From a virus, in IMG/VR virus record IMGVR_UViG_3300024517_000038, positions 1 to 40,736 of that record: a DNA stretch of 40,736 bases. One strand, written 5' to 3'. The position numbers and the translations under genes were made by a program. This document shows positions 27,621 through 37,650 of the stretch, in pieces (positions within the stretch are counted from its first letter, which is position 1; each line of letters opens with the position of its first letter). The notes under the pieces are model-generated. The model had not been told where the DNA came from. It did no database searches and was given only the letters and a program-made list of their open reading frames with translations.

Positions 27621-28133
27621 TTATGCCACGCTTACGCTGTTGGCGCTAAAGTTACTATCGGGCGTGACCTCCACGAACTCACGTCCCTTTGCTCGCGCCT
27701 TCACTCGTACCGTCAGGGCCCTGGATGCGTGCTCAGAGGCCACTGCCAGCGTGACCTTCAGGCTGGGGAAGTGCGCGTCCTCGATCTCGACTGTTGCCTT
27801 TGCGTCAACACCGATTGTCGTGTCGCCTGGGTCGTCATCTCCGCTCGAATCTTCAACCTCGGTAGCCGGCGAGGCCCACTCTTGGTCGTCCTCGTCCAGG
27901 AAGATGTAGGACAGCACCGCGCTGTCTTCGCCGCCATCCACAATGTGCTCGAACCGTAAGATCCATTGGTCTGGGACAAAAGGTGGGGAGAAGGTGGCGC
28001 TCTTGCCGTCCAGGGCGAGCCCAGACCACACAGCCTTGGCAAGCCAGGTGTTCTGCCGCCCCTCGCTGATCACGCTACCTACCCGATCTGTCAAAGTGAT
28101 GGTTCTATTTGGAACCTTGAGTGTTGATGGCAT
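27621..28133 (-). CDS. Beta-rich virion protein, 170 aa
   Basis: The protein is strand-rich, with NRTITLTDRVGSVISEGRQN, WILRFEHIVDGG, AVLSYIFLDEDDQEW, a Ser/Asp-rich loop (VEDSSGDDDPGDTT) and two C-terminal strands (VTLAVASEHAS and LTVRVKARAKG). It probably folds as a beta-sandwich, fitting a minor tail or virion protein. It follows the giant protein gene by nine bases with AAGGAG before its ATG at 28133. Confidence 0.55.
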   Translation of the reverse strand: MPSTLKVPNRTITLTDRVGSVISEGRQNTWLAKAVWSGLALDGKSATFSPPFVPDQWILRFEHIVDGGEDSAVLSYIFLDEDDQEWASPATEVEDSSGDDDPGDTTIGVDAKATVEIEDAHFPSLKVTLAVASEHASRALTVRVKARAKGREFVEVTPDSNFSANSVSVA

Positions 28134-28142
28134 TGTACTCTC

Positions 28143-31100
28143 CTATCTCCTTGGTGGAATAAAATCAGTCCGCACTGGCTTCCGTTCAGGCGGGGGTGGC
28201 CATTCTGTTTTACCACTTTCCGGCCCTGGAGAAAACTTTTCTGCGGCCTTCTTGAGGTCAGCCGCCGCCTCCTCCTCCAGTCGCCTGAGTTTTTCTGGGT
28301 CGGTTGTCTTGGCTCGGATGTACTTGTTCCACTCATCGGCATCTTCCCGCATCATGGACAATAGCCTGACTGCCCTTTTCTTGAAGGGCTTCGCCCCCAT
28401 GCTAGAGGTGAGCAAGTCTTCCAGCATGCGGCGGATGATAAGATGCTTCTCAGATGAGCTGCCAAGGCCCATTATATCTGCCTGGTATTGCGCCAAAAGC
28501 TTTCTCATTCGGTCGTGCTCTATCTGCTCAACAACTTCCCTTAGCTTCTTGCCGGACCCCTCGTTGGTTGCCTCTAGCATGTCTGCAACCTCGTCAAACC
28601 CCATTGTCCGGAGACCCGCTTCCTTTGTCTTCTTCCGCCAGTACTGCGTCATTCCCTTGGTGTCATCGGCAACAATCAGGAGGAGTTGTCTCGTTCGGAT
28701 CCTGAATTTGTCCTCTGTTGTGTGAGTGTCTGTCCTTTGGCCCGTGTACCTTTGCAGATACCGGTCTTTGTACGGACGCCCGAGCCAGTCCGCCTCGCCG
28801 CTATCTACCCGCGCATAGTCCTCGATCATGTTGCCGACAATCCCGAGGTGATCTCTGACGAACGTCCACCCGAACTCCTTTATCTGGCTCCAACTGGAAT
28901 CATCAACGGTGGATGTGGGGTCCAGGGCAAGCTTGCCTGTGGTCGGGTCCTGTCCGCCGAGCGCCATGTACAGATACTTTATCGGCCAACCCTGCGGAGC
29001 CATGAAGAACTGAGCCCAGTCCGCCGCCGTCTCTCGCTCCCCAGGCTTTGTGGGGGAAACGAACTCGGACCCCGGCGTCATCCATCGGACGTTGGGGAAC
29101 GTGCCCTTCAGCGGAACGGTGTCCAATATCCTCTTGCGAATCCGCTCCGCCTTACCGCCACTAAGGCCAGTTAGGGCCTCAAAGGCATCCTTGTTTCCAA
29201 TCTGCTTGAACGTCAACCAGACTCCCGTTTGCCTTACCTTTCGCTCTCCGCCATAGGCCGGGCGCTCCCCAGTCAACCCCTCCGGGTCGAACCCAGGGGC
29301 AGTCTGGACATGGAACTCCGCCTCCCCAGCGCTATTGAGGCGCACCTTGCGGCCAGCAACCTCCTTTGGTGGGCGGTATGTCTTCCGTCCAATCCTGACA
29401 GGATCCCGCCCACCCAGCAGCAACTCCTTGTCCACAGACAGGTCCCGAGGGAAGGCACGCACGAGCCGATTGTACTTTGTATTGACATCAAGGATGGAGC
29501 CAAACCGATCCATGTCCAGCCCGACGCCCTCTGAAAACGCCTCCGTAAGCGCATCCATGCCCTGCGTCGCAAGGGATGAGAGTATCGGATTCCGCCATGT
29601 CATCTCAATGGTTTGCGGGATTGACCATGCCATAAACTTCATGAACTGGTTGGGCGATACCAGGCCCAGGGCCTTTGATACGCCAGCCGTCAGGCCAGGA
29701 ACGTGCATTGGCGTGGAAAACATATCCGTGAACCGGGGCGTTTCGTAATTTCCGAACTGGTCGATGGACTTGTTGGCAAACTCCTGGAAAAGAGTCGTCG
29801 TCCCGGTGAGATCCCCGAACTTCCGAGTCTCCTTGTTGTAAAGCTCCAACCGCAGGGTGTCAGGGTTCTTCTTCAGCCAGCCCTCCTGCTCTAGATACCG
29901 GAGGAACCTCACATACTTAAACGATGAGTCCATCCACCCATACAGCATTCCCGGGTAGTCCTGGAAAAGCTGCTTGAACGCGCCGGCACGCCCCGCTCGC
30001 TTCTTGATGAACTTGTTGCCAATCGATGCCTCCAGCAGTGCATGCAAGAGCCCCTCGCCATTCTGGAAGATGCCCCGCATGGCCATCCCCTGGGCCTCCA
30101 CAAGGCCCTCGACGTTGGCGAAGTTGCTCTTGAATATCCCCGTCTTGTACGCTGCCTCGTACAGCGGGCCTTTCTTTGCAACCGCCGTATCGCGAAGCAT
30201 CACCTCATAGAGCTTCCACCTTGCCGGGTTCATTGGGTTGATGTCACCATATGGCGCAAACACCAGGACGTTATAAAGCCAGTTTCTCGCTGTAACCCCA
30301 GGGTGCCGGATGGTGAAATTGCCCTTCATGAAGCGCACGTATCCAGCAAGCCAATCCTTTGAAGCCGCCTGGATTGCCTCCGTCCACTGGATGTCCCAGT
30401 AGACATCCTCCAGCACATGCTTGTTGGCGAGGTCTGCAAATCGCCTTTGCTTCGACTCAATCTTGACGAAGTCCTTGGTCTCCCAGTACGCCTTCCCACT
30501 CGCATCCACCTCCTTCGTCCATTTGGCGAGATTTGCGGGCTCTTTGTGAACTCGCCTTTTCCCAAGGTATTCAAACAGAGCCTTGTTCGGCATCTTTTTG
30601 TAGCCTGGAGCGGGGGTCGATCTAACAATCACCCTTGGCTTCATCCATGGCGGCGCACCTTGCGGCAAGAAGGACTGGTCAGTTAGTTTGTTGATTTTGT
30701 TGTACGTCTTCATCGCCTCGACAGAGTTCTTTATCGAGGTAAAGCCGCCATAGACTTCCTTGTTCAGGTCGGCTATCTGCCCGTAGTACTTGATTCGCTT
30801 CTCTATGGGCACGTTCTCTTGGCGCAGCTTGTTTGTCAGCGAACGAACCGTGGTGTTCCTCTTCCCTTCAAGCTCTCGGAAGGCCTTTGCGACGTAGTCT
30901 GCGGCAGCCTCCGCCTCCTTTCTCGTCTCTGGCTTGCTTTTGTTGTGCTTTTTCCTGAACCACGTCTCTAGATTTCCCTTGATTTCAAAGATGGACGGCC
31001 AGTACCACTGCATTGCAGTGTTTGGGTTGTCAACAATCCCAAGCTCGTGGGCCTCCTTGATGACCTCGTGCATCCGGCGGCTCAGTGGTCTGCCGTATTC

Positions 31101-34100
31101 GTTTGCGAACTTTATCTGGTCCTGGATGTCCTTGAATCTCTTCTTGTCCGTTACCTGGAGGAACTCCTTTAGCTCTGGATCTATCTCCCATGCCCCGCGC
31201 TTCCCGTCCTTGGTCAGCTTGTCCGGGTTGTACCTGTACACGTCGATCCGGCCATTGCGAGAGTTGGCAAGGCGAGTCTCCAGCCGCCCAATCATCCCAG
31301 ATATTGCCGGGGCGCTCTTTACCCGGGCCCCGAGGTCGCCTCCGAGCATCGCTCCGCCCGGCTTCCCGTATGGTGGCAGGGCTCTGCCTCCCTTCATCTG
31401 CTGTATTTGTGTGGCATTGAGCGAGTGAATGAGCCTGAGATCGTCCCATGTGAATGAGGTGTTTCTGTACTCCGTCTTGAAGTGCTGGCTCAATCTGGGC
31501 CGAACATCGTATGACTTACCTCCCCATTCCACGGTCTTCGGGAGGTCCTTCATGAGGGAATCCACTTCCCACTCATATGCCCACTTGTTCTGCTTGCCCT
31601 CCTCGATGATGGCCTGAACGGTCGCCGGAAGAAGCTTTCGTGGGGACCTGACCACGGACCGCATGTACCCAAGGCCAGGGGCATCTCTTATGAAGCGGTT
31701 GTACAGAATCCCTGTCATCTCAAATGCAGACCATGGGGTCGCTATTGGCATGAGCTTGGATGCCGACAGGAGTGCCCGGGGGAGGTCTGTGTGAATCTTG
31801 TTGACCAAGACCTGGAAGTCCTTCGGGAGGTTCTTCCAGCGGTCCACCATCCACTTCCTTCCCCACTGTCCAACCTCATGGACCGGCTCCCTGAGCCATC
31901 GCACCATCTTAACCGGGTCGTTACCCGCCATGAAGCGGTACGGCCCCTCTCTCATTGTGCGAGGAACGTCGAGGGTATTTCTCCCATACCGAAGATGCTC
32001 GATGTCGTATCGGGCAGTCTCCCGGACCCAGTACTCCCTACCCACCTCGTTCGTTGACTTAACCCAGCCAGGCTGGCGCGCGGGCGGCTCCGCAAAGCGA
32101 ACCTCTGCGCCCCACGCCGGCTGGCCCGCTCGTCTGGCACCGCCGATCGGCTCAGTGACGCGCTCAACAAATCCCCGCTCTGCCACCGACAGTACCCCCG
32201 CCCCCTCCGGCACTGTCTGTGCGCTGGTCTTGGGCCGGATTGGCTCCAGCGTTTCGCCCACAAGTCGCGACCTCACTGCAGGGGCAGGGGCTGTGGGGGG
32301 TGCCTCGGCCCGAACGACGGGTTCGGCGGCAGCGCGGTACTTCCCCTCGGCTGCCATAAGGTTTGTCTCAGCGGCCTGCCCCACATCATGCACTGGCCGC
32401 TCACCGCGAACCACGAGCCTCTCGATTGCCTTCTCCCTTAGCAGGGCAGCCTTCGTCTCTAAGGCGCGGAGGTCCTTCTGGAGCTTGGCGAGGATGCGCC
32501 TTTCACGGCGAGCGAATCCCTTGGACCGCATCACCTTGGCCTGGTTGTTCGCTACGGCCCGCCTCTTTGCCTCTATAGCGTCACGAAGCGCCGGCCAGTC
32601 CTTGTGCTTGGCTAGCTCCGCAAACTCCTGGTCTAAAATCGATCGAGTCTCACGGTGTTTGACCGCAGCCTCTACCTGCTTATAAGCCTCCGCAACCTCA
32701 AGAAGCTCTGGCGGGGCACCGGCCCCCTCCTCCATCTTACTCAGCGCCCTCATCTCCTCGATGACTGCCCGGTCAACAGTGGCCTTCTTGTACCCCTTCC
32801 TGGCCTTGAGACCCTTGACGACTGGCTTCACCGTCATGCCAAAGATGAGCGCAGCGGCAACTGGGTCATGCGGGATGGCCACCCTTGGGTCCATCAGGAC
32901 GCCGTAGCCGATGTGGCCAATGGCTCCATACATGTCGCCAAGCGTCTGGCCGAGGACTTTTGACTTCTCGTACGCATGCTCTGGCTTGCCGGTTCCATAC
33001 GCGCCCTGCCACGCCATCGTCGCCAGCCCGGAGATTAGGTGCCACCCGCTTTCCGGAGTGTTCTTGACGGTCTCCAGGAGGGCTTCGCCCAGGCTCAGGT
33101 CAGACTTGGAGCCGCCGGTAAGCTCGATCATCGTTGGGTCAAAGCCATACAGGTCGTAAGCAGCGCCGAACTGAACATCGTGCGGAAGTCCCCCGCGCCA
33201 ATACTTTGCTTGCGACCCGCTAAGAGGCAACCCGGCCCGCATAATGACTTCCGATTCCGTCAGGGACGGGAGGAACTGAACGGCCCATCTGCCAAAGTTC
33301 GCCATCCAGTGCGGGCTCTGCTCTCTCGGGTCATAGTGGCGAGCGCCGTGGCGCTTTCTCAGCAGGTCACCCTCCTCGTCGCCCTCCACGCCCCGGCCAT
33401 AATCTGAAAGGGTAGTCCCAGCACCCAAGACTGCGGCCCCTGGGTTGTAGGTGAGCATTAGCTCGTGGTACAGGCTCTCTGCTGGGTGGAGGGCCCCGGC
33501 AACCCGATACCCACCGTCCATCTGGGCTTCGACCATCTCGCCGCGAGTTACCCTCCCGAACGGGTTCATCGGGTGGAGACCCAGTATCACTTCCTCTGGC
33601 GGAAGGTTGCCGCCCCTCTTCGATAGATAGAAGTCCGCATCATGCGGGGTTAGCCAGACCTCATGGTTCCCTGGGGCAGTTACCGTTATGCCGAGTATCG
33701 GCAGGTAGTATTCGGTATCTCCCTTCACTTGAACGCTTTTCGCGTATTTCAACTCCTTACCTGGCCGGACATTCATCAGGACATCGCCTGGCCCCTCCTC
33801 CTCCTGGAGGATGCTCATCTCGGCTGCCTCTATCTGGCGGTCGAACTCCCGGAGGCGGCCCATTGCGTAGGGGTTGTCTGGGAAGCCCTTCAACTCCTCC
33901 GTCTGTAGCTCGGGCGGGCGGGGCGGCGCGGCGTATTCAGTGGGTGGAACGCCCGCCAGGTCGCCTACGGCATGCGCAGTGAATATCGTCCTCCCCTCAG
34001 TGGACAGCGGGTTTTTGATATACTCTGCCCTGGCGGCCACTAGCTCATCGAGCTTGGCCTGAAGGCCCTGTACCCTGCCCTCTTTCTTGTGTTGCTCTGG

Positions 34101-35372
34101 GAGTGACAGGCGGATGCCTGTGTCTTTGTCAAACACCCACTTGACGTCCGGGTGAACCTGTGCCTCGCTTGTGAGGGCGGTTGGGGTGATCTCCTCTGTC
34201 ATTACCTTTGGCCCGAAAGTCGTCTGGGCCGTCCACTCCCTCACCTTGAGCGGAGCACCAATCTCAGGGCCAACATCTGTACTCAACTCCAGTTCGTCCG
34301 GGATAAACTTCGGCGGGGTGGCTACCCGGTACTCGTCTACATCGGTGTTGGGGAACTTCTGAATTTTCCCTTCGGCGTCACGTACCGGGACTACGACCCT
34401 CGCCGCGTGTTTTCTGCCTGGCATCCCGTGGACAGACACGCCGAATGTATTGGTGAGCATGTCCGTGTATTTTTGCCGGTAACTCAGGGTGATGGTCCGC
34501 TTCTTCTCGCGATACAGGTCCCACGGAAACGGCTTCCTCTCCCAGCGCCACTTCTCCAACTCACCCAGCTTGTCCCGAAACTCCTGCATCAGGGCTCCTG
34601 GATTGTTCCCGGCAGCTTTCCATCGCAGGTCACTGAATAGCTTCTCGATTTCCCTCCCACTCTCACCTGTCCTTGTCGGTGGGCTCTTGATATCCGATAT
34701 GGCCTTTGAGCGGGCTGCCTTTACTGAGGCATCCCTATACTCACTGCGGCTCATTTTGCCTCGATCTCTATCGACGATCTGACCGACCTCGCGCATGGAT
34801 AGCCCGCCCTGGACCCCGCCATCCGCATCAAATGGCCAGCCTGCGCTTCGCGCTGACTTATCCGGAGGGCCCGCCCCGCCCGACTCCTCCACCCACCTGG
34901 GGATCTGGTCCCCTGCCCACTTCACGGCTTTCCTTATCCCCAGCCTTAGTGGAGACTCCGGGACTTTGTAGTCAGTGGTGCCCTCAAGTGACGGCTCGCC
35001 GTATGTCCACGCCGGAGGCTTGGCTGGAGGGGGCATCTCGCCAGGAAGGTGCTGGGTTGGATCTATCGCCTTGGCAGCCGCCTTGGCTGACTCAGGGGCA
35101 AGTGGCAGCAATCCGCCGCCCGGCTTAAACTGCCCCGCAGCCGCAAGGATGTCTTTGCTTGTTGCCGCAGGCAGGCCCCTCCCGCTGCGCTTTTGCCTCT
35201 CGGTGGGCGGCGGCTTGCCCATCCAGAGCGCCCTCCAGGTCGGGTTCGTGAAAAGGTCTGCGGCCTTCTCGACGTCTCCTGTGCCCGCCACGGGGGTGGG
35301 AGTTGCCTCCGGGGGCTGATTCTTTGACCCCCACTCGAACTCATCCCACCAGGATTTGCCGTTATCTGGCAT
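28143..35372 (-). CDS. Giant virion protein, 2409 aa, probable DNA-ejection protein
   Basis: The largest gene, about 18% of the genome. The N-terminal 200 residues are Pro/Gly-rich and variable; residues about 870-985 form coiled coils rich in Lys and Glu (ILAKLQKDLRALETKAALLR is one segment). The rest is mainly helical with charged segments, and a hydrophobic patch near residue 1690 (IRHPGVTARNWLYNVLVFAP) could contact membranes. No protease, transglycosylase or kinase motif is seen. Its size and its place after the 493-aa and 753-aa genes and before the lysis genes suggest an internal core or ejection protein as in podoviruses (T7 gp16 or P22 gp16 in role). No sequence family is recognised. 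Confidence 0.6.
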   Translation of the reverse strand: MPDNGKSWWDEFEWGSKNQPPEATPTPVAGTGDVEKAADLFTNPTWRALWMGKPPPTERQKRSGRGLPAATSKDILAAAGQFKPGGGLLPLAPESAKAAAKAIDPTQHLPGEMPPPAKPPAWTYGEPSLEGTTDYKVPESPLRLGIRKAVKWAGDQIPRWVEESGGAGPPDKSARSAGWPFDADGGVQGGLSMREVGQIVDRDRGKMSRSEYRDASVKAARSKAISDIKSPPTRTGESGREIEKLFSDLRWKAAGNNPGALMQEFRDKLGELEKWRWERKPFPWDLYREKKRTITLSYRQKYTDMLTNTFGVSVHGMPGRKHAARVVVPVRDAEGKIQKFPNTDVDEYRVATPPKFIPDELELSTDVGPEIGAPLKVREWTAQTTFGPKVMTEEITPTALTSEAQVHPDVKWVFDKDTGIRLSLPEQHKKEGRVQGLQAKLDELVAARAEYIKNPLSTEGRTIFTAHAVGDLAGVPPTEYAAPPRPPELQTEELKGFPDNPYAMGRLREFDRQIEAAEMSILQEEEGPGDVLMNVRPGKELKYAKSVQVKGDTEYYLPILGITVTAPGNHEVWLTPHDADFYLSKRGGNLPPEEVILGLHPMNPFGRVTRGEMVEAQMDGGYRVAGALHPAESLYHELMLTYNPGAAVLGAGTTLSDYGRGVEGDEEGDLLRKRHGARHYDPREQSPHWMANFGRWAVQFLPSLTESEVIMRAGLPLSGSQAKYWRGGLPHDVQFGAAYDLYGFDPTMIELTGGSKSDLSLGEALLETVKNTPESGWHLISGLATMAWQGAYGTGKPEHAYEKSKVLGQTLGDMYGAIGHIGYGVLMDPRVAIPHDPVAAALIFGMTVKPVVKGLKARKGYKKATVDRAVIEEMRALSKMEEGAGAPPELLEVAEAYKQVEAAVKHRETRSILDQEFAELAKHKDWPALRDAIEAKRRAVANNQAKVMRSKGFARRERRILAKLQKDLRALETKAALLREKAIERLVVRGERPVHDVGQAAETNLMAAEGKYRAAAEPVVRAEAPPTAPAPAVRSRLVGETLEPIRPKTSAQTVPEGAGVLSVAERGFVERVTEPIGGARRAGQPAWGAEVRFAEPPARQPGWVKSTNEVGREYWVRETARYDIEHLRYGRNTLDVPRTMREGPYRFMAGNDPVKMVRWLREPVHEVGQWGRKWMVDRWKNLPKDFQVLVNKIHTDLPRALLSASKLMPIATPWSAFEMTGILYNRFIRDAPGLGYMRSVVRSPRKLLPATVQAIIEEGKQNKWAYEWEVDSLMKDLPKTVEWGGKSYDVRPRLSQHFKTEYRNTSFTWDDLRLIHSLNATQIQQMKGGRALPPYGKPGGAMLGGDLGARVKSAPAISGMIGRLETRLANSRNGRIDVYRYNPDKLTKDGKRGAWEIDPELKEFLQVTDKKRFKDIQDQIKFANEYGRPLSRRMHEVIKEAHELGIVDNPNTAMQWYWPSIFEIKGNLETWFRKKHNKSKPETRKEAEAAADYVAKAFRELEGKRNTTVRSLTNKLRQENVPIEKRIKYYGQIADLNKEVYGGFTSIKNSVEAMKTYNKINKLTDQSFLPQGAPPWMKPRVIVRSTPAPGYKKMPNKALFEYLGKRRVHKEPANLAKWTKEVDASGKAYWETKDFVKIESKQRRFADLANKHVLEDVYWDIQWTEAIQAASKDWLAGYVRFMKGNFTIRHPGVTARNWLYNVLVFAPYGDINPMNPARWKLYEVMLRDTAVAKKGPLYEAAYKTGIFKSNFANVEGLVEAQGMAMRGIFQNGEGLLHALLEASIGNKFIKKRAGRAGAFKQLFQDYPGMLYGWMDSSFKYVRFLRYLEQEGWLKKNPDTLRLELYNKETRKFGDLTGTTTLFQEFANKSIDQFGNYETPRFTDMFSTPMHVPGLTAGVSKALGLVSPNQFMKFMAWSIPQTIEMTWRNPILSSLATQGMDALTEAFSEGVGLDMDRFGSILDVNTKYNRLVRAFPRDLSVDKELLLGGRDPVRIGRKTYRPPKEVAGRKVRLNSAGEAEFHVQTAPGFDPEGLTGERPAYGGERKVRQTGVWLTFKQIGNKDAFEALTGLSGGKAERIRKRILDTVPLKGTFPNVRWMTPGSEFVSPTKPGERETAADWAQFFMAPQGWPIKYLYMALGGQDPTTGKLALDPTSTVDDSSWSQIKEFGWTFVRDHLGIVGNMIEDYARVDSGEADWLGRPYKDRYLQRYTGQRTDTHTTEDKFRIRTRQLLLIVADDTKGMTQYWRKKTKEAGLRTMGFDEVADMLEATNEGSGKKLREVVEQIEHDRMRKLLAQYQADIMGLGSSSEKHLIIRRMLEDLLTSSMGAKPFKKRAVRLLSMMREDADEWNKYIRAKTTDPEKLRRLEEEAAADLKKAAEKFSPGPESGKTEWPPPPERKPVRTDFIPPRR

Positions 35373-35375
35373 GTG

Positions 35376-37637
35376 CTATGCCCGATCCGCTTGACCGAGG
35401 AATCTCCGCTTTGCGCTCTGCCACGAGATTTCACCCCGCTTGGCCATGTCCATAAGGCGTGCGTGAAGCGCCTGATTCCCCTGGCTTAGTCTCCTCACTG
35501 GGTCGTCGCCCTGCCCTGGGGCTGGTGTTCGCATGGTTGTGGGTGGGGGTGGGGATGCCCAGCCCTTTAGCTTGGTGCCGTATGTAATGCCCTGGCCCTC
35601 AAGGAACGCCCGGATATCTTTTAGAACGCTTTCCTGCACCGGTTTTTCGATCTTTACCTTTTTCTCCGTGGATCTGGTCTTATTCAGGTGCTTGGCCCAC
35701 GCCTGCTTCTGGTTGTGCCTTTCTGCGGCAACCAACTTCGCAAGGGCTACGGACACCTTTAGCACCCCGTCTTGATTTAGTTGGTTTTTGAAGGTGAGGT
35801 TAAACTTTGCGGTAACATTCCCCCCCCTAACCTTGGTCTTTCCAAGTAGCGCCTTCAGCGGTATGTGGCGCGGGGACCCGCCCGGCGGAGTCCAGGGTAT
35901 CCCGGATTCCCCAGCAAAGTTCGTGCTTGCACCCTCGGTTATCCGCGTAGGCACCCCCTTGAGTATCTCCGAAACCCAAGCTGTATCCGATAGCCTCGAC
36001 TGCGCCCCGACCTGTGTCTCCACTCTTTTCTCTTCCGTTGCCGCTGCTGTTACCGGCGGCGTGGGCGGTGGTGGAGCATCCTTTTTGGTTGTATTGTTAT
36101 ACTGTATCACCTCAATCAACTTGTTGCGGAGAGCGCGTCTTCCCCTCCAATGCTTTCTAATTTCTTTGCTTAGCTTGTTTGCGTCCTTATTTTTCCCAAC
36201 ATCCACCGCCCTCTTCATGGCATCCCACTTTTTGACGACCGTTTTGATGTCATCCACCTCGCTGTCTGTAAATGACACGGACACATCAAACCATTTCTTC
36301 TTATTGCGATCCCATCTCAGGCCTTTGGCGGCTGTTCCCTTCGAGTGGTCATCTACGAGGTCAACAAGGTTCTCGATTGTGAGGTGGTGTTTTCTCTCGC
36401 TCGACCTCGCTGTTGCTGACTTTGCGCCTTCGGCCTTGACGTAGGTATGCACCCCCTTCGAGACCGTGAACGGGCCCACTGCTTCCACGAGATCGACCCT
36501 GGCCGGGGGCGTGCCGCCAAGTAACACTGTCTCCGGGCCAGCCTTTTTCATGGCCTCCTTCATGCTGCGCAAGACGTTACCTGGCAATTGGGCCTTGAGG
36601 TTACTATCGAGCCCAGTACGCAAGAAAATCCCAAGCTTCTGCTTAGCTTCCGGGGTCTTGATATATACCGAAGTAAGGAGATCCATCGTCTCCTTGCTGA
36701 CCTTTTTCCCGTTAGGAAAGCTCGGAGTCTCAACCCCATTCTCCATTTTCGGTACCCATTTGCCATCTGGGCCTCGTTCGTAGACCAAAGAGGCAAACCA
36801 CTTCGTGCCAACCATCCACACCAAGCCTTCGAGGCTGTGCGTTGGCGCACCTCTCCCGGTCCTGGCAGTTGCCTTGGCGTTGTTATCCTCCCGTTCCTGC
36901 TCGACGTTCAAATTATGCGCCTCACGGCCCTTTTCCGAGGTCAGCATATCTTGAATTTCTTTTTGCTCTGCACGCCGAGTCAAAGCCACATTCTTTTGCC
37001 AGAGATGCTTGGCCTTCGCGCTTGTAAATCTACGTCCTTGCGGTGCTCTGGTTGGATTTCTCGGGTCTACCACCGCCGGGTATAGTTGCTGGTGAAGCTC
37101 CTTTTGCCCCTTCTTTGTGCCAGCCTTCTTCTGCATGGCGAGAATGGCCCTGTTCATGGTTGTCATTCTGCCAGGCCCCTCGACCTCATCGGGAGCCTCG
37201 GATCTCAGCCTGGTGCTGCTGACAGCGCCCTCCATGCCCTGGCCATAGTCTGTAAACCTGCCCCCGCGCATTTCCTCCCCCAGGGCTTGACCCCGGCCAG
37301 TGCCAACGGTACCGGCCGGTGAATCCGCTAGTAACTCATCTAGCCTGCGCTGTAAGCCCCCTTGGCTTGAGGTCTCTGGGTCTGGCTCCGTGAACACCTC
37401 GATGTCCGCGTTGGGCTTGTTTGACTCCTTTGTGAGCCAATCTAGCTCGTCATCCTCAAATAGACTCTTTGCATAGCCCTCACCAAGCGCACCAAGACCG
37501 CGACCAAGGCCTTGTGTCATGGCCCCCTCAAATATGCGGCCAATCATAGAGCCGCGCTCTTTGTCTCTTTGCCGGTTCTCTGCAACCTGACGGAGATATG
37601 AGCCGCCTAAACTCGGTACACTAGGTATATTTGCCAT
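35376..37637 (-). CDS. Large late virion protein, 753 aa
   Basis: The N-terminal region has a Gly/Ala-rich helix (IFEGAMTQGLGRGLGALGEG) that could be membrane-active, followed by charged helical stretches and a Pro/Thr-rich part around residue 530 (APPPPTPPVTAAATEEKRVE). The C-terminus is helical. It is read between the 493-aa and 2409-aa genes, the order expected for podoviral ejection proteins. ATG 37637 has AAGGAGG upstream with five-base spacing, better than the GTG at 37640. No enzymatic motif is visible. Confidence 0.6.
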   Translation of the reverse strand: MANIPSVPSLGGSYLRQVAENRQRDKERGSMIGRIFEGAMTQGLGRGLGALGEGYAKSLFEDDELDWLTKESNKPNADIEVFTEPDPETSSQGGLQRRLDELLADSPAGTVGTGRGQALGEEMRGGRFTDYGQGMEGAVSSTRLRSEAPDEVEGPGRMTTMNRAILAMQKKAGTKKGQKELHQQLYPAVVDPRNPTRAPQGRRFTSAKAKHLWQKNVALTRRAEQKEIQDMLTSEKGREAHNLNVEQEREDNNAKATARTGRGAPTHSLEGLVWMVGTKWFASLVYERGPDGKWVPKMENGVETPSFPNGKKVSKETMDLLTSVYIKTPEAKQKLGIFLRTGLDSNLKAQLPGNVLRSMKEAMKKAGPETVLLGGTPPARVDLVEAVGPFTVSKGVHTYVKAEGAKSATARSSERKHHLTIENLVDLVDDHSKGTAAKGLRWDRNKKKWFDVSVSFTDSEVDDIKTVVKKWDAMKRAVDVGKNKDANKLSKEIRKHWRGRRALRNKLIEVIQYNNTTKKDAPPPPTPPVTAAATEEKRVETQVGAQSRLSDTAWVSEILKGVPTRITEGASTNFAGESGIPWTPPGGSPRHIPLKALLGKTKVRGGNVTAKFNLTFKNQLNQDGVLKVSVALAKLVAAERHNQKQAWAKHLNKTRSTEKKVKIEKPVQESVLKDIRAFLEGQGITYGTKLKGWASPPPPTTMRTPAPGQGDDPVRRLSQGNQALHARLMDMAKRGEISWQSAKRRFLGQADRA

Positions 37638-37650
37638 CACTACCTCCTTG

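Noticed and set aside
31798-32685. 295-codon plus-strand frame opposite the giant virion gene
   Set aside because: Ser/Arg-rich translation without motif, wholly antisense to a strong 2409-aa gene.
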